Shown here piece by piece: positions 1 through 12,260 of a stretch of 64,000 nucleotides of DNA. The stretch comes from Sipunculus nudus. Its lineage: Eukaryota > Annelida > Sipuncula > Golfingiida > Sipunculidae. The stretch is from the NCBI GenBank assembly GCA_026874595.1, contig CM049308.1:15932001-15996000 (forward strand), given 5' to 3'. Made by a program: the position numbers and the translations under genes. The notes under the pieces are model-generated. The model searched no databases. It was not told where the DNA came from and saw nothing but the letters and a program-made list of their open reading frames with translations. Position 1 is the stretch's first letter; each line of letters opens with the position of its first letter.

Positions 1-430
1 TTCACCGGCCCTTGCGTCTTCCCAAATTTCATGATTGAGTGACCCTGCAAAAAAAGTCTTATGATGTGTTTAAATAAAATTCCCAAGGAATTTTAAAGTG
101 AACAGTAATGGCCGAGCCGCAACCTACGCGTGTTCATTTCTAGATGATAGCTTGATTGTCTTTTGTCAAATCATTCCGTAGCGAAAGTTGGTGCGGTTTT
201 AAAGGGGGGTTTTTAGTATTTGAGCCCCTCGCGGTGTCTCACCTGGAATTTCGGCGAAGTCTGGGTGCGGTTTTAATCGGAAGTGCGGTTTTAAGTGGAG
301 ATTTTACGGTAATGTACAAACCAGAGATACACATTACAACATATATGATTACAATGATTACAAGATTCAAAGTTTCATGAAGTCATACTGACTTTTACAG
401 CAGATATCATGGAAATATAGAAGTTCCACA
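1..430. repeat. CpG-containing repeat fragment with three 12-mers
   Basis: The motif GTGCGGTTTTAA occurs three times, at 191-202, 265-276 and 283-294, in a stretch visibly richer in CpG than the DNA that follows. This looks like the edge of a dispersed DNA element, but no terminal inverted repeat or target duplication can be seen because the window starts inside it. The short ORF across it (156-380) shows no domain and I do not regard it as a gene. Confidence 0.4.
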
Positions 431-594
431 AATTAACTGATAAATAATCTATCATCTGTCATTCATTTCTTTTGATCATCAACAAATACCTACCACTAGT
501 AGTTATGTTCTCTTTGAGAGTTTACTAACATTACATGTGCTGTACAATGACACAGGACCAGGGGTTTTGCACCTACTTCCCTCATGTGGATGTA

Positions 595-680
595 GGACAA
601 AAGCCCCCCCCCCCCCCCCCCCCCCTGTTGGACAAAAGACCTCCATGTAAAAAGTCCATAGGACAAAAGCCTCCCAGATC
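595..680. repeat. Poly-C tract in a ~33-bp GGACAAAAG repeat
   Basis: GGACAAAAG (the second copy TGGACAAAAG) recurs at about 595, 629 and 661, a spacing near 33 bp. The first interval holds an uninterrupted run of 22 C at 604-625. The ORF with a proline run here simply translates the poly-C. From 740 to 900 the sequence becomes CpG-richer and may be another repeat fragment. Confidence 0.6.
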
Positions 681-904
681 AAAAAGCCCTCCTACCTTAA
701 TGAAAAAGAAGGCAAAATCCCCCCTCCCCCATAAAAAAATATACCGTATTTATTCCAATTTGGCAATCCCTCTTATTTCTCGACCCCAAAAAATATTTTG
801 AAAGCATAATTTCTAAAATGACTAATTTCGCGACTGCCAACAATGTTTCCTGTCGACGACATTTAGGTGAAATACCTCCGTCTCCCGCGGGCACCGCAGT
901 TTGT

Positions 905-1732
905 ATCTGACTAGATTCTTATTACTCTGAGCATCCACATCAAACTTGTATGCAATACAATTTTTGAAGATACAAAGATGCGTATTTCATAATATATAAA
1001 CATGATAAAGCGTTCAAGTTCCAAATGGGTGTCCGTGACGAAGCAATCTCGTGTACCATTCCTGGTATGCACGTGCCTCGTGTGCAATTCACATGGAATA
1101 TTTAGCAATAATATTTACAAGATAAAATGAAGCACGGGTGGTGGAACAACTGTCACACAGTTGGAACAGTCATCTTAGTTAAGTTAAAATGACCCCGGTA
1201 AGTTTTTGGATGGGTGACCGCGCGTACAAAACAGGGCCTGATCGAGGGCACCGGAGCTGGAACATTTTCGGTTGTATATATTTAACGCACTTTTACTTTC
1301 CTACATTTATTGCGTATTATGCAAATATAAGTTATCTGATAATTTTTTATATAGTCTTCTTCCAATTTGCGTGCAGCTGCTTGTCCCTTTACAGCCCACC
1401 GATATCGCCGCCTAGTGGGTAAACTTAAAACAACTGGTAGTTACATGAGTTGCCGTCTATCTCAAGTGATTGTACCTGTACGCGAAGTAGTGACCATTTT
1501 GAAAAGTGACTGAGCTCAGTTTGATTAATCATTTGCGGACTCCATATAATTCATGTGACAGATGCAAGCCTGTTTGTAGAAAATACTGTTAAGCTAACAA
1601 ACAAACTTATAATCCAACCGCATGCCTCTAAAATCTCGACCACCGCAAATTCTTGAGGAAGGTAATTTTCAAATATCCTCCATTATCTTGACCTCTGAGA
1701 AAATTAATTATTTTTAAGTGGTTGACAAATTA
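905..1732. other. No feature recognised
   Basis: The stretch is AT-rich and single-copy in appearance within this window. I see no plausible exon, tandem array or inverted repeat in it. Confidence 0.5.
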
Positions 1733-2960
1733 AAACTAGAATACGGGTAGTCGACAAGCGACTACGTGTATCCGCCGAAATCAGAGTGGAATGGGTGAAG
1801 TGAGGCATGGATTGAGTGGCAAGGGAAAATAGAGTGAGATGTGTTGCATATTAGCATGGATGTCTGCAGCCAAAATGGATATGTAGGTTGTGCCACCTAC
1901 CACAAATGCAGAAAGCTGTCACATAAATGTAGGTGGCGCCACCTGCCACAAAAAAATCGAGAAAGCAATCCAAGATGTATAAACTCGCAAAATCTTTAGG
2001 CAGATAAGTCAAACTACTACAGAGATATGAGTGATTTTAGCCCATGGCAGACAAATAGACGCTGTGCAAAAATTGTTGCATGTGGCCCCTTCAGTTTTGT
2101 GTATGATAAAGAGCTATGTGATATCTATACACATGCAAAATTTTGGCCTAATCAGTGAAAAGGTTCCCGAGATATGAGCTTGGCTGTCTGCAGCATAAAC
2201 TAGAATGTAGGTGGCGCCACCTGTCATAAAATCCAGAAAGCTGTCTAGGATGTATAAACCTGCAAGATTTTAGGTAGTTATGTCAAACCACTACAGACAT
2301 ACGAGTAATTTTATCCCACGGCAGACAAACAGACGGACGCTGTGCAAAAATGGTTGCAGGAGGCACCACCATTTTTAGTGAATGTTATAAAGCTATCCAA
2401 GCTTAGGGCAACATTTGTATAAAATTTTTAGCCTGATTGGTCAAATGGTTCCAGAGATATGTGCTTGGATGTCTGCCGGGTAAACTTGAATGTAGGTGGC
2501 GCCACCTGTCACAAAATCAAGAAAGCTTTCCAGGATGTATACGCATGCTGAATTTTAGGTGGATAAGTCCAACCAATGCAGAGATATGAGTGATTTTATC
2601 CCAAGGCAGATGAACAGATGGACGGAGTTCAAAATTGTTGCAGGTGGCGCCACCATTTTTAGTGTATGTTATAAAGCTATCCAAGGGCTACATTTGTGTA
2701 AAATTTTTAGGCCTGATCGGTCAAACGGTTCCGGAGATATGTGGGTTTATGTGTGGAAACAGATGCATAAATGGACACAGAGCGCAGAGGAAAGGTCAGA
2801 GGTCAAAACAAAATCGGGGCGCAGCAGACATGTGACCCGAACATAATCCCAGGTTTCGTAAAATTCTGCCCAGCGGTTACAGAGGAGTTCTCTGGACACC
2901 TGTGCGGCGGCGGCGGTGGCCGGCTGAAAACAAAACTCTGTTTTGGCGGATACAATAAAT
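1733..2960 (+). mobile_element. F3 pearl-like non-autonomous element
   Basis: The element starts with AAACTAGA (1733-1740). A perfect 7-bp hairpin follows: GTAGTCG at 1747-1753, a 5-nt loop, and CGACTAC at 1759-1765. Next comes the subterminal motif GTATCCGCC (1768-1776). The 3' end carries its exact inverse GGCGGATAC (2945-2953), followed by an A-rich terminus. The core is a tandem array of roughly 280-bp units marked by the palindrome GGTGGCGCCACC near 1931, 2209 and 2494, with a degenerate copy near 1884 and another near 2643. No ORF of credible length exists, so it would need proteins supplied in trans. A short AAAACA/TGTTTT stem lies just before the 3' motif, weaker than the 3' hairpins of F1 and F2. 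The architecture matches pearl-like or Helentron-associated elements; that assignment is from memory. Confidence 0.7.
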
Positions 2961-3769
2961 ACGGTACATACGTTTGTATATTAAGATGTTTTAAACAATT
3001 AACGGTTATACAAAGGTGATGTCTTTAAATTTACTTAATCCTAAAACACTGAAAACTCAAATTTACAATATATTTTATAATTCCGGCTTATTAAACAAAA
3101 GCAATATCAATGTATATTTCTCATAATTTTATGAGCTACACTAGTAAAGTTATGAAAATACAAATAATTAGTTGAATGTAAATAGTATATAATCAGTATT
3201 TTGATGAAATATTATTCATGAGAATGATGTATATATTGTTGATGTTTATATTGTTGATATCAAGTAACTCATTAATTATGTATATATACAATATTCTTAC
3301 TATTGCACAATGTAACTTCGGCACAGTAGCAGGTTTCACTTGTAATAAATTAACAAAATTTTAAATGTATTCATGCAAGATTCTGCCCCTCTGCAGATTA
3401 ATAGCAGGCATAAGTGAATACAAGTAAGTGGCAAAACTTTAAAGTCTAGTCCACTTAATGACTGCTCAATACCAGGTATCCAGACTTGCATCATGTCTTC
3501 AGATCAGGTGTTATGGGAGTAAAGTGCTTTTTTTACTAAAGGCTTGTCCAGTCACGAACAGCCTGTCCAGTGGAGTAAAACCCTTATATGCAAATAAAGT
3601 TGCATAGAGCTGCCAACTTCCTCTCACTAATATATTAGTATGTCACACTTTAAGTTAGGGAAATAGGCACTAAAGAATATGGTCATATTTGTTGAAAACT
3701 AATAGTTAAACTTCAGAACTGGATGAACGTTTTTACTGCTTGGTGGTTACAAGTGTCACTTAAGTGAGG
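2961..3769. other. No feature recognised
   Basis: The stretch is AT-rich with several TA-rich short palindromes. It is presumed intronic or intergenic, and I found no exon signals or arrays. Confidence 0.5.
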
Positions 3770-4006
3770 TCATCTGTGCTCTGACAGGCAGAGCTGACAT
3801 ATGATGTAACCATCAAGTTGGTGAACTGTGACATACATTTCTCTTACTCTTGGCTTGGATTCACATACTTTACATAGAACACACAGAAAAGTTTGATCGG
3901 ATCCTGGAAATATTCCACACCTGGTGATCCAGAATACTGGTGGAGGAAGATATGCAGTCTCTGAGTACTCTCTACTGAAGACTGCATCATTCTTTTTCTG
4001 TGACAT
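3770..4006 (-). CDS. Small ORF with two CxxC pairs, possible zinc-binding domain
   Basis: An ATG-to-stop frame of 78 codons runs on the minus strand. It is not low-complexity and does not derive from a tandem array. The C-terminal half has CVLC, then a further Cys (KVCESKP), and about 30 residues later CQLC followed by LSEH. This spacing would suit a small zinc ribbon or a degenerate B-box-like fold. I do not recognise the family. Nothing upstream looks like a promoter and no splice sites were identified, so it could be an intact small gene, the last exon of a larger one, or an ORF remnant of a mobile element. It lies in a region otherwise free of recognisable repeats. Confidence 0.3.
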   Translation of the reverse strand: MSQKKNDAVFSREYSETAYLPPPVFWITRCGIFPGSDQTFLCVLCKVCESKPRVREMYVTVHQLDGYIICQLCLSEHR

Positions 4007-4369
4007 TATAATATACCCGTCCCAATATCCTCCCTAGCTATTTTATTCAACACTGAATAATTAGTTTTTCTATTTAGCCTTCTCCTCTGTTTTTGATTCA
4101 CAGACCCTTTTAACTTCAATATCAAACTGTTTCCAAGGGCCTGACTAATGATTAAATATAATGATTTAATTAAGTTTAGGCACTTTTTCCAAAAATATTT
4201 AAAGTGAGGTGAGTCACCTCCTGCACTTGGTCTTTGAATTACACATGGTCAGGTTAATTGGATTACGAGAATGACTGACGGGCCATGGAACACAGACCAA
4301 GAAGACTGAACAGATGTTTCCATCACACAAATGAACACAGAAAAGAAAGCTTAAGACACCTGATGGGTG

Positions 4370-4490
4370 GAAAATATCCACACTGTACATAATCAGACTC
4401 ATATGAGTACAACTCTGCTGGTTGGGGTTTGTGGGCATAGAAATCTAAGCCCCACAATGCACCGGGGCTTCTACATACACCAGCGGTGTA
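4370..4490. repeat. Dispersed repeat, copy 1 (pair at 50850-50985)
   Basis: The block contains AACTCTGCTGGTTGGGGTTT and, about 40 bp on, CACAATGCACCGGGGCTTCT. A second copy at 50850-50985 keeps the same order and spacing with scattered substitutions. The pair shows this is an interspersed repeat. No termini were resolved. The ORF at 4214-4438 (minus) overlaps it and is not treated as a gene. Confidence 0.6.
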
Positions 4491-5485
4491 GTAAGTCCAT
4501 CAATCAGTAAAAAAATTTTTGTTTCCAGTTGAGTCTCCTGGTGTCATTTTCTTCTACCTGCCTGCAAATTATGATATTTATGATGAGTGGAACTGAAATG
4601 TGTTAAAATGTGCATTTCAACTTTAAAATCAGTATTGCATGGAGAACATGTTCAAACATGCAAATACCATTGAGCCCAAGCATACTGCAATGTGGTTTTA
4701 TTTGGGTGGTGGATCATGGAAGTTTACACTGAGGAATGTATTGCCATGTGTGGCGTGTCAAAGGATATGCAGAAGAAAAATATTTAAAAAATCTGTTAAC
4801 ATACCAGGGGGTGGGGGGGGGGGATGGAAATGGGATGGGACATCTTAAGTACTTCATTAAATATTTTACTAATTTTTTTTCAAAATGATTAACTTTAAGA
4901 AACAATATTTAAAGTTATTTATGCAACGAACATGGAATCACAATGCCTGAATTTACGTGTATAGTATTATTTATGTTTCAAATAAAATATTGATTCCTGC
5001 ATACAGAAAAATATTAAATATATATACTTAATGTAGAGTAATATTGCATTCTTATTATCACAGCTGCTATCACCAAGGTCAATAGATACCAATCCTGGAC
5101 AGTCCCGTTAGATGCTGCGGTAGAACTGTAACTGCCTGTTAGCATTTTGCCGCTTACGTGAAAATACAATCAAACGTCAACAGTTTTAAAGCCTTCCACG
5201 CATGGGCACTTGTTGAGTTATGTCACATTTTGGTTTCTTTCAGCTGAGTCATAACAGTTTTGTTAATGAAAGTGAAAAGTTTCTTCTTGAAATCTGTTTT
5301 GAATCCACTTCGGCCCAAAAACTGAACTACTAATGAAGGCATAATGAATTTGACTCAAGGGGTTTCAACAAAGTAGCAGAGGCCAAACAAACTACTTTTC
5401 ACAAAGATGACTTTGACCTAGTAATTATGTTCATCTGTTTGTAACACAGTTTAAGGTATGTTAAATGTTGGAAGTTATTTAAAGG
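4491..5485. other. Gap with a G-run, no gene
   Basis: A G-rich run at about 4807-4823 (GGGGG T then 11 G) is the only distinct feature. The rest is AT-rich DNA with no exon or array recognised. Confidence 0.5.
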
Positions 5486-5489
5486 ATGT

Positions 5490-5665
5490 TATATACGTTA
5501 ACAGAGGAAGGATCCTATACCAAACTTTATATGGGGAACTGATAAGGTTCCTATAGAATTCCTATAAGTTTGCTATAAATTCTGATAAGTTACCTGTAGA
5601 TTTCCTTAAAATTTCCCTTAAAAATTCTGAAAAGTTACCTATCAGATTCCTATGAGTTTCCTATA
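5490..5665. repeat. Degenerate short tandem repeat, TTCCTATA-like units
   Basis: Variants of TTCCTATAAG, ATTCCTATAG and AAGTTACCTAT recur about every 20-25 bp. The units are strongly diverged, so the array is probably old. It abuts a possible transposon terminus starting at 5666. Confidence 0.45.
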
Positions 5666-5745
5666 CAGGGTTCGTACACTTATCATGAGAAAAATTTCAA
5701 GCACTTTTCAAGGACCTGAAAAGTATTTTCAAGGACATCAAAATT
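5666..5745 (+). mobile_element. Possible DNA-transposon end, CAGGGTTCGTACAC
   Basis: The 14-mer CAGGGTTCGTACAC at 5666-5679 is followed by alternating 'TTTTCAAGGAC' and 'CCTGAAAAG' phrases. This style is common at the ends of dispersed elements in aquatic animal genomes. A partner terminus was not found nearby. A related but diverged right-hand end (GTGTGCAAACCCCGAAC) lies near 21350. Which transposon superfamily this belongs to is not determined. Confidence 0.35.
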
Positions 5746-8217
5746 TATGGACGGTCAGTGCACCCTACCCATGCATGTTGCCGACATCGAAAGGCTTGTA
5801 ACACAAAATGCAAAATAATATTTATAATGAAATGGACCATATAGTGTGATAAAAAAGGCTAGGAAATGTAAAATAAATAATAGTTATAAGGAAATGACTC
5901 AGAAAATAACAAATTTAGCCGAAATCTACACTAACAGCAATTGAAGCGCTTGTGAAATATCCTTCGGTATAGCCAGTCGCGGTTTAATACACAGTGGCCT
6001 ATTGTTTTAACTTTACATTCAAAATGATCACTCATCTTTGGCATGACCTTGACAGATTTAACTAATCTGATAACGAGGGTCTAAAACCTATAATATCTTG
6101 AAAAGGGATCTCTGATTTGACAACTAGCTCAAACTTTAGCAAATTATATGCTATGGCAGAAAGGGTGCCGAAAAACTCTGACAGTTCGGCGATCGTGGGG
6201 GATATTCATTCAAGTTTTCAATGGCAAAAAAAATAAAAGCCTGTAATATGTTACCCTTATACGATATTTTGGTATAGTATTATCAAATTATTCAAAACAA
6301 TACTAGTCAAACTTCGTATCAGCACGTTTGATATGACGACCTTGTCGTGCACGAGGTTTCTGCCGTTTACCGCCAAGTCACTGGCCGCATGTGTCAACAA
6401 ATGGCCCGGCAACACCTGTGAAGGTTGTTATCTAACGATCACAGACGCAGCCAGATTTCTATTCAAACATATCCAATATTTAATTAGAACTAAAAATGTG
6501 AAATCTTATTTTAAAAAAAAACTGTAAGAGTATGTACCAGCAGGCTTGGTGGACAAAAAGCTGATATATATTAAAGGGCCATTGATGCTGTCATATTATA
6601 TCACCAATCAAAAACTTGGAAAATCTGACAGGTCACACAAAAATTCCTGTAACATCCTTTTATTCCTTAATTGAAGACATCCTGTTTTTTTTTATTTTTT
6701 TTGGTTGAGAAAATATATATTTAACAAAAAAATAAGAATATATGGACACACGAATGTGTAATAAAATGAAGACTTCTCCCATTCATGAAGCAAGTACAAT
6801 ATTTCTTTAAGTTGATAAAGACAAGCAGTCCCAGCAAGACCTCATAAAACATGTTAAACTTATCAGCAAATCTTCACTGAGATCATCTGTAGACAACTTC
6901 AAAAACAGACATCGCAATAGATACCACTACATAAATTGCTCATTTCCTTTTTTTCATTCCACATCTGGGCAGCATTTAAATACCAGAAGCTAGGGGAAGA
7001 CCTGTTTATCCATGAGTACTTCAGGTGATATGCTGTTCCATTTGAGTTTTTTGCACCTTCTGTCTACCTGCATTCAGCTGACATCGCTTGGCTGTAAAAA
7101 CAGGCGTATTTACATGGGTTTTCATTTGCTGCCATGCTCCGTATCAAATTCACTCTTAATCCTGCATGGACTATTTACCTGTCAGTGAAAGTGCATTATG
7201 AATATCTTTGTTCTGGTTTTATCATGCACTTTGATAATTGTTAACAAGTGCCTTATGTCAATAATATGCTCACATTGACAGTTTCCTCTGACGATCTGTT
7301 TCTACATGATGCCAAGTTGCTGGCAAAACAAAACCTATCCCACATATCTAATACTGATGTATCACAGCAGAAGTGTCCAATTGCAAACTACAAAAGCTTT
7401 CTATGCAATAAAAGTAAGTCTGTGTGCAACAAACTACCTGTGGTGATGTGCTTAAGTCCATAAAATGGTTTTGACAAATAAGTTGAGCTGTTCAATGAAC
7501 TAACCGACAGAACCATTGCAGCTTCTAATAAAAGCAGAGAATGATTTCTAAATGTACATAAATGCACAATATCTGCCACTGAAATTCAACTCCACAAACA
7601 CTTCTAAACTAGAAAGCACTGAGAGACCACAAGCCTCCACCAAGCTTTGTGGTACACAAGTGCATTATAAATATATATGAAAAGAAGGTGAGGGAAATGT
7701 GTTTCAAAGTTAACTAACTCAGAGTCAGAGATTATATTCCAGGTTAGTACTGCTCTCAGAACAATGGAAACTCCCATTAGGTCACACCTACATTTGTATG
7801 CAGGGAAAACTAATCTAGTTTGGAAACTTATACTTAAAGTTTGCCCTAATAGTAGTGAATGAAGATGGTATCACCCTCATGCAAGACAATGGTCAAGAAT
7901 CCTTTGAACAAAAACATATGATGATTCAGATATTCTCCAAACTGTAATGGATTGTTTCCTAGGGTCTGGTACAGAAAAACAAACAAACACAACAACAGAC
8001 AAACAGAGAAAATGAGAAACACTGTTCAATATGTATCACATGGCTGAGGTATAATACACAGCAACTTCTGTTATCTGTATAACAGGTGCTGATACTGGAA
8101 ATGATAAAGCTAGCCTGTCTGCCAAGTATTCTGCTTCTCAAATGATCAGAAGCCAAGCAGTTTGAAAGAAACATGCAGGTGTTAAGGGAGCTAGAATTTT
8201 GGAAGATCCAGAACCTA
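5746..8217. other. Gap without recognised genes; CpG-richer patch at 6170-6440
   Basis: Most of this is AT-rich. A patch at 6170-6440 has noticeably more CpG (GGCGATCGTG, CACGACC-type words) and contains a 64-codon ORF starting at 6333 with no recognisable domain. It may be the body of the element whose end is at 5666. No splice-bounded exon was found. Confidence 0.4.
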
Positions 8218-8740
8218 TTAAAGACAAATGATAATTTTTATTCTTTCTGGAGAAATACAGGAAACCTCACCAATCTCTTGTCTTCAGGCAAATGACAAAT
8301 CTCGTTTTTTTCCTATGATATAAAAGAATTAAGATCATTTCAAGGAAAAATGTGAATTTTATTCTTCTAAGGACATATGACAATTCTGATTCTTTCCAGG
8401 TCAAATGCCGGGGGAAAAAATGGACTATTCTGATTCTTCTCAGGACAACTGATAATTCTGAATCTTTCCAGGACTGATGAGAATTCTTATTTTTCCCAGG
8501 ACAAATGAGAATTCTTATTCTTCCTGGGACAGATGGGAATTTGTTTCTCCAGGGACAGACGAGATTTAAAATTCTTCCCAGGACAGATGAGAATTCTTAT
8601 TCTTCCCGGAATAGACAGAATTCTTATTCTTCCCGGGACCAATGGGAATTCTCTTTCTTCTTAGGACATAAGGCAATTCTTCCAGAGACAAATAAGTATC
8701 ATGGTTCTATCTGGGAAAAATGTTCTCATTCTTCTGTGAA
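8218..8740. repeat. Minisatellite, ~29-bp unit (GGACARATGAGAATTCTTATTCTTCC)
   Basis: The core unit reads approximately CCAGGACAAATGAGAATTC followed by TTATTCTT, repeated about 15 times with variable divergence; the best-preserved copies are at 8480-8640. The 148-codon ORF at 8505-8951 is a translation of this array plus downstream AT-rich DNA and is not a gene. A related array, partly in the opposite orientation, is at 39150-39365. Confidence 0.75.
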
Positions 8741-9952
8741 AAAGGAGACCTCGTATTTTGTAATCCCAGTTTTAAAGTTAATTAAAAGTAACTATAAAAT
8801 GAATCCAATTCTCCATAATTGCTTAACTCTTGCTTTTTTTCAAGAAACACTCAATTGTCCTGGAAGAAATAGAAAATTCTTTCACACTGTCTATAAATTA
8901 AATGTCATCAGCAAGAGAAGACAAAACATGATGATAGATGTATGCTATTGATTTCACACTCTCCCTGAAATATTTGATAAAAATCAACCTATAAATTTTT
9001 GTGAGTTACTGTGTACCCACACAAGCTGACAAGCTGCAGCTTTGAAGCCCCACAAAGTTAATTGTCCCTAATTCTATTAAAGCTTCAAACTGTTAACATA
9101 ATGTCGTTCAAGAAAATAAAATGTTCTGAGAGTGAAAATGTTAAAGGAAATTAGGTTCTTAAACCACTAAGGCCTGATTACAGAGACTAAAGGTTTCTGT
9201 CAGCACAATTAGCAAGAAAAAGTCCTTCCTTTGACATTTATAGAGTACTTTGGCAAACAAAATAACATATCACTGTGTTCTGATAATGCATCTAATTAAG
9301 TTAAGATAATATCCAACATTTAAAGATAGAGGATACATCAAGATATCCACAGTATGATATCCAAGGGTCTCGAAGAACGGTTTTTAAATGCCCAGCCAGC
9401 TACACAATGATATCCCTGGGTCTTGAAAAACAGTTGCTTCATCAAGCAAGGAAAAGAATGTTAACCATGGATGTTTAAGGCAGTTCGCTACATCCAGAAA
9501 TGCATAGAATTTTCAGGTCACTGGCTGTCTTGAAGTGTCTTATATGTGTGCTTGTTTTTATGAGTCAGTAAATATAATGTTAACTAATTTTGGAAAAGTT
9601 GCTTCATTGACGAGGTTAGCAATATTTAAACAGTACTGCTCCTATTTGTATGGTATTGTACTTTGTCAGCTGCGATCACACTCAGTGACAAACCTGAATA
9701 CACATGTGTCAAGGCCTAAAGCCATAAAACGAATCTTACATGTACCACAATGTACACATAGTTGACTGTTAAATTTCATTTCAGACATTCCCTACTTGAT
9801 TATTAATCCACAAACAGGAAATACAAGTTTTATCACTCTTTGTTACAATCTGATAATATTTTTGTTTGCATTATTGCGAAGCGCTGTACCCTAGTCCGTA
9901 TTTAATATGGGCAGCAATGTTACTCTGTTTTACATTAATAATATGACTGTGC
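8741..9952. other. No feature recognised
   Basis: This is AT-rich DNA without credible exons, arrays or inverted repeats. The 76-codon ORF at 9535-9765 shows no motif. Confidence 0.5.
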
Positions 9953-10236
9953 TTCAAAGGAATAGTAAACCTTGGCCATTCAGATGAGTTAGATGTCATT
10001 CTTGCAGAAGTCTGCAAGGACCTAGTAAGATACCGACATGGTATTAGCAGTTGTCTACTCACTTGTAGTGAGTGATTTTGCTCTTTTGGATTATATTTGT
10101 ACCACATAAGATAATTTCTATTATCTATTTTCTATTTTTCATTGTTTGTTCCTTGTAGTTTTTTTTTCAAATGAATATACATGCATGTGACCTTTTATGT
10201 ATTGTACGAACAATAAAATATCTATCTATCTATCTT
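9953..10236 (+). mobile_element. 5'-truncated LINE-like 3' end with (ATCT)n tail
   Basis: A 40-codon open frame at 9953-10075 ends with a stop and contains VCKDLVRYRHG, which resembles the C-terminal 'VC..L..Y' tail of many non-LTR retrotransposon polyproteins. A T-rich 3' UTR follows, then AATAAAATAT and a (TATC)n microsatellite at 10219-10236, a typical tail of LINE or SINE insertions. In-frame stops lie directly upstream, so only the extreme 3' end survives. The clade is not determined. The opposite-strand ORF at 9871-10107 is a shadow. Confidence 0.45.
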
Positions 10237-10381
10237 AATGTATGTCAATGGCACTTGAAACCATTGCTGTATCCAGCTCTGCTTTAATTAATATCTTAGG
10301 ACTAAGAATGCAGTTTTGGATCCAGATATTCTTAAAATCTTATAAAATGTTCTCTGAACACTGCTGGTCCATATAGTTATA

Positions 10382-10567
10382 CAGTGAAATCCTGCCTGAT
10401 GACCAATCTGCTATTACAACCACTCCACTAAGATGACCACTATTTTTAGTCCCAGACTAATTAATGCAAGTCATCATTAAAACCTCCCACTAACACGACC
10501 ATCCCCTTCACATGATCACTTTGGCTTAAATTGTGCTGCAGGTGGTCGTGTTAGTGGGATTTCACTG
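10382..10567. mobile_element. MITE with TA target duplication, pogo/Tigger-like ends
   Basis: The left end CAGTGAAATCC (10382-10392) is perfectly inverted at the right end, GGATTTCACTG (10557-10567). Both are flanked by TA (10380-10381 and 10568-10569). Similarity between the arms continues imperfectly for about 25 bp (GATGACCA against ACGACCACC). The interior repeats the phrase CCACTAA.A.GACCA. At 186 bp with no coding capacity, this is a non-autonomous element. CAGTG ends with TA duplications are typical of the pogo branch of Tc1/mariner; that classification is from memory. Confidence 0.8.
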
Positions 10568-10569
10568 TA

Positions 10570-11419
10570 TATGCTAATTAATAGGATATCCATGCCCTCT
10601 GACTGCAGCTGGTACATCTGGTCAGTTATACCAGGCTGTGTCAATTGAAATTTATTAATTTTTTAAATAAGATCATACAATTTTCCACAAAAGTGGATGT
10701 GGGACTGAAAATGAAATGAAAAAAAAAAATTTTTGACACATCTTTTTATATTAACATTTATATTAACTTTCTGTTTTTTTTTTAATCCTGTGGGTAAGCA
10801 ATATAGCATCTGCAATGGCAGTACCATTTACATAACATTAAATTTTACACTATATTCTAAACTTAAACTGGCTACATGATGGTCCAATGGTTAAATATTT
10901 TACAAGAAAACAAATCTGATGATGAACAGAACTGAACAAGCTACATAAAACCCTGAAGACTATACAATGAATTAATTATGAAGAGATCCTTCATGCAGTT
11001 CATCAGCCCCAAATGAACAAAATAATCACTGAAGAAAACAGGATCACTTGGGTAATTAACTTCTTAATCTTCATCTAATGAGAGCCATTCTCGGAAAACG
11101 TTAAACATTAGAGAAAGACCCCAGCGGATGCTTCATCTGGACTTTTTAATATCCCATAAACCCTTGGTTGAAATCGACTGGGTTACAATGAGAGGTTCTT
11201 TTTCTGTTAATTATGCATCTGGCAGAGCACCACACTGTGCCAAGACTGTCAGGAAAGAGGTCACACTGAGTCACTGATTGATATGTGGCGGGCACCACGA
11301 GTTCTGGATGTGTCTACCAAATACCTGAGAAATCAATATGGCCGGACAAGCACTGACAGATGTACATGCAGACAGTCAAATAAACACCAGACAGTGCTCA
11401 TCTGCCAGCCAAGAGCTAC
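10570..11419. other. No feature recognised
   Basis: The stretch is AT-rich with A and T homopolymers at about 10720 and 10770. No exon or repeat structure was seen. Confidence 0.5.
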
Positions 11420-11790
11420 CCTATTTCTGCTGTAAATAAACCTGCCTCACAAAACACAGTCTTGTGTGACTAAAGCATCATCCTACAATAGTCTTATATT
11501 CCTATGGTTTATTCCTTAATTTTGCTGTAATAAATCTGCCTCACAAAACAAAGTCTTGTGTGACTCGGCCTCCATCCTAAATGCAGTCTTGTATTCCTAA
11601 GGTTTAATCCTTATTTCTACTGTAAATAAATCTGCCTCACAAAACATAGTCTTTTGGACTCAGACTCCATCCTACAATACAGTCTTGTATTCCTAAGGTT
11701 TAATCCTTACTACTGCTATAAATAAATCTGCCTCACAAAACAAAGTTTAGTGTGACTCAGGCTTTATCCTACAGTCTTGTATTCTTCAGG
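11420..11790. repeat. Minisatellite, ~95-bp unit, four clear copies
   Basis: The phrase CTGCCTCACAAAACA recurs at about 11441, 11535, 11631 and 11727, giving periods of 94-96 bp. Each unit also holds AGTCTTGTGTGACT and GTCTTGTATTCCTAAGGTTT. Beyond 11790 the same phrases (TATCCTACA, CAGTCTTG) continue in degenerate form to about 12260, so the original array was longer. Confidence 0.8.
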
Positions 11791-12260
11791 TTTTATCCTA
11801 CAACTTAAAGCACTGTATAATCCTGGCTTTAAAATATACAGTCTCGTGTGACCAGTGTTTAAAGTTTTGTCTAAACTACAGGCTTGTGTATCTGAGATTA
11901 TCCAACAATAGTCATGTCTGAATCACCCTTATCCTACAGTTCTTTATTTCTCTGGCAACAACCTACAGTACAGTCTAGTTCAAGTTTTATCCTAGCATTC
12001 AGTCTGGTGGGATGGGGGGCTTTATCCTAGCATAAAGTCTTGTGTGACTAAGACTTAATCCTACAGTAAAATACTGTGTTCTTCACATTTATCCTACAAT
12101 ACATTTAGATTTTCCTCAGGCCTTATTCTTGCTAATGTAGTCTTGTACTCCTGATGAGACTTTAAGTGACATTAAAATTTGTTGTGATTCAGGTTTTAAC
12201 CTACAATACAGTCTTTTATTCCTAAAGATTTACCCTGCAATACAGTTTATATTTTTCTGG
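11791..12260. repeat. Decayed continuation of the 95-bp minisatellite
   Basis: Short phrases of the upstream unit (CAGTCTTGT, TTTATCCTAC, ATTCCTAA) recur irregularly through this stretch with indels. Periodicity is lost, consistent with an older part of the same array. Confidence 0.55.

Noticed and set aside
8505-8951. 148-codon ORF
   Set aside because: Its first half is the 29-bp minisatellite and its second half is AT-rich DNA with no domain.
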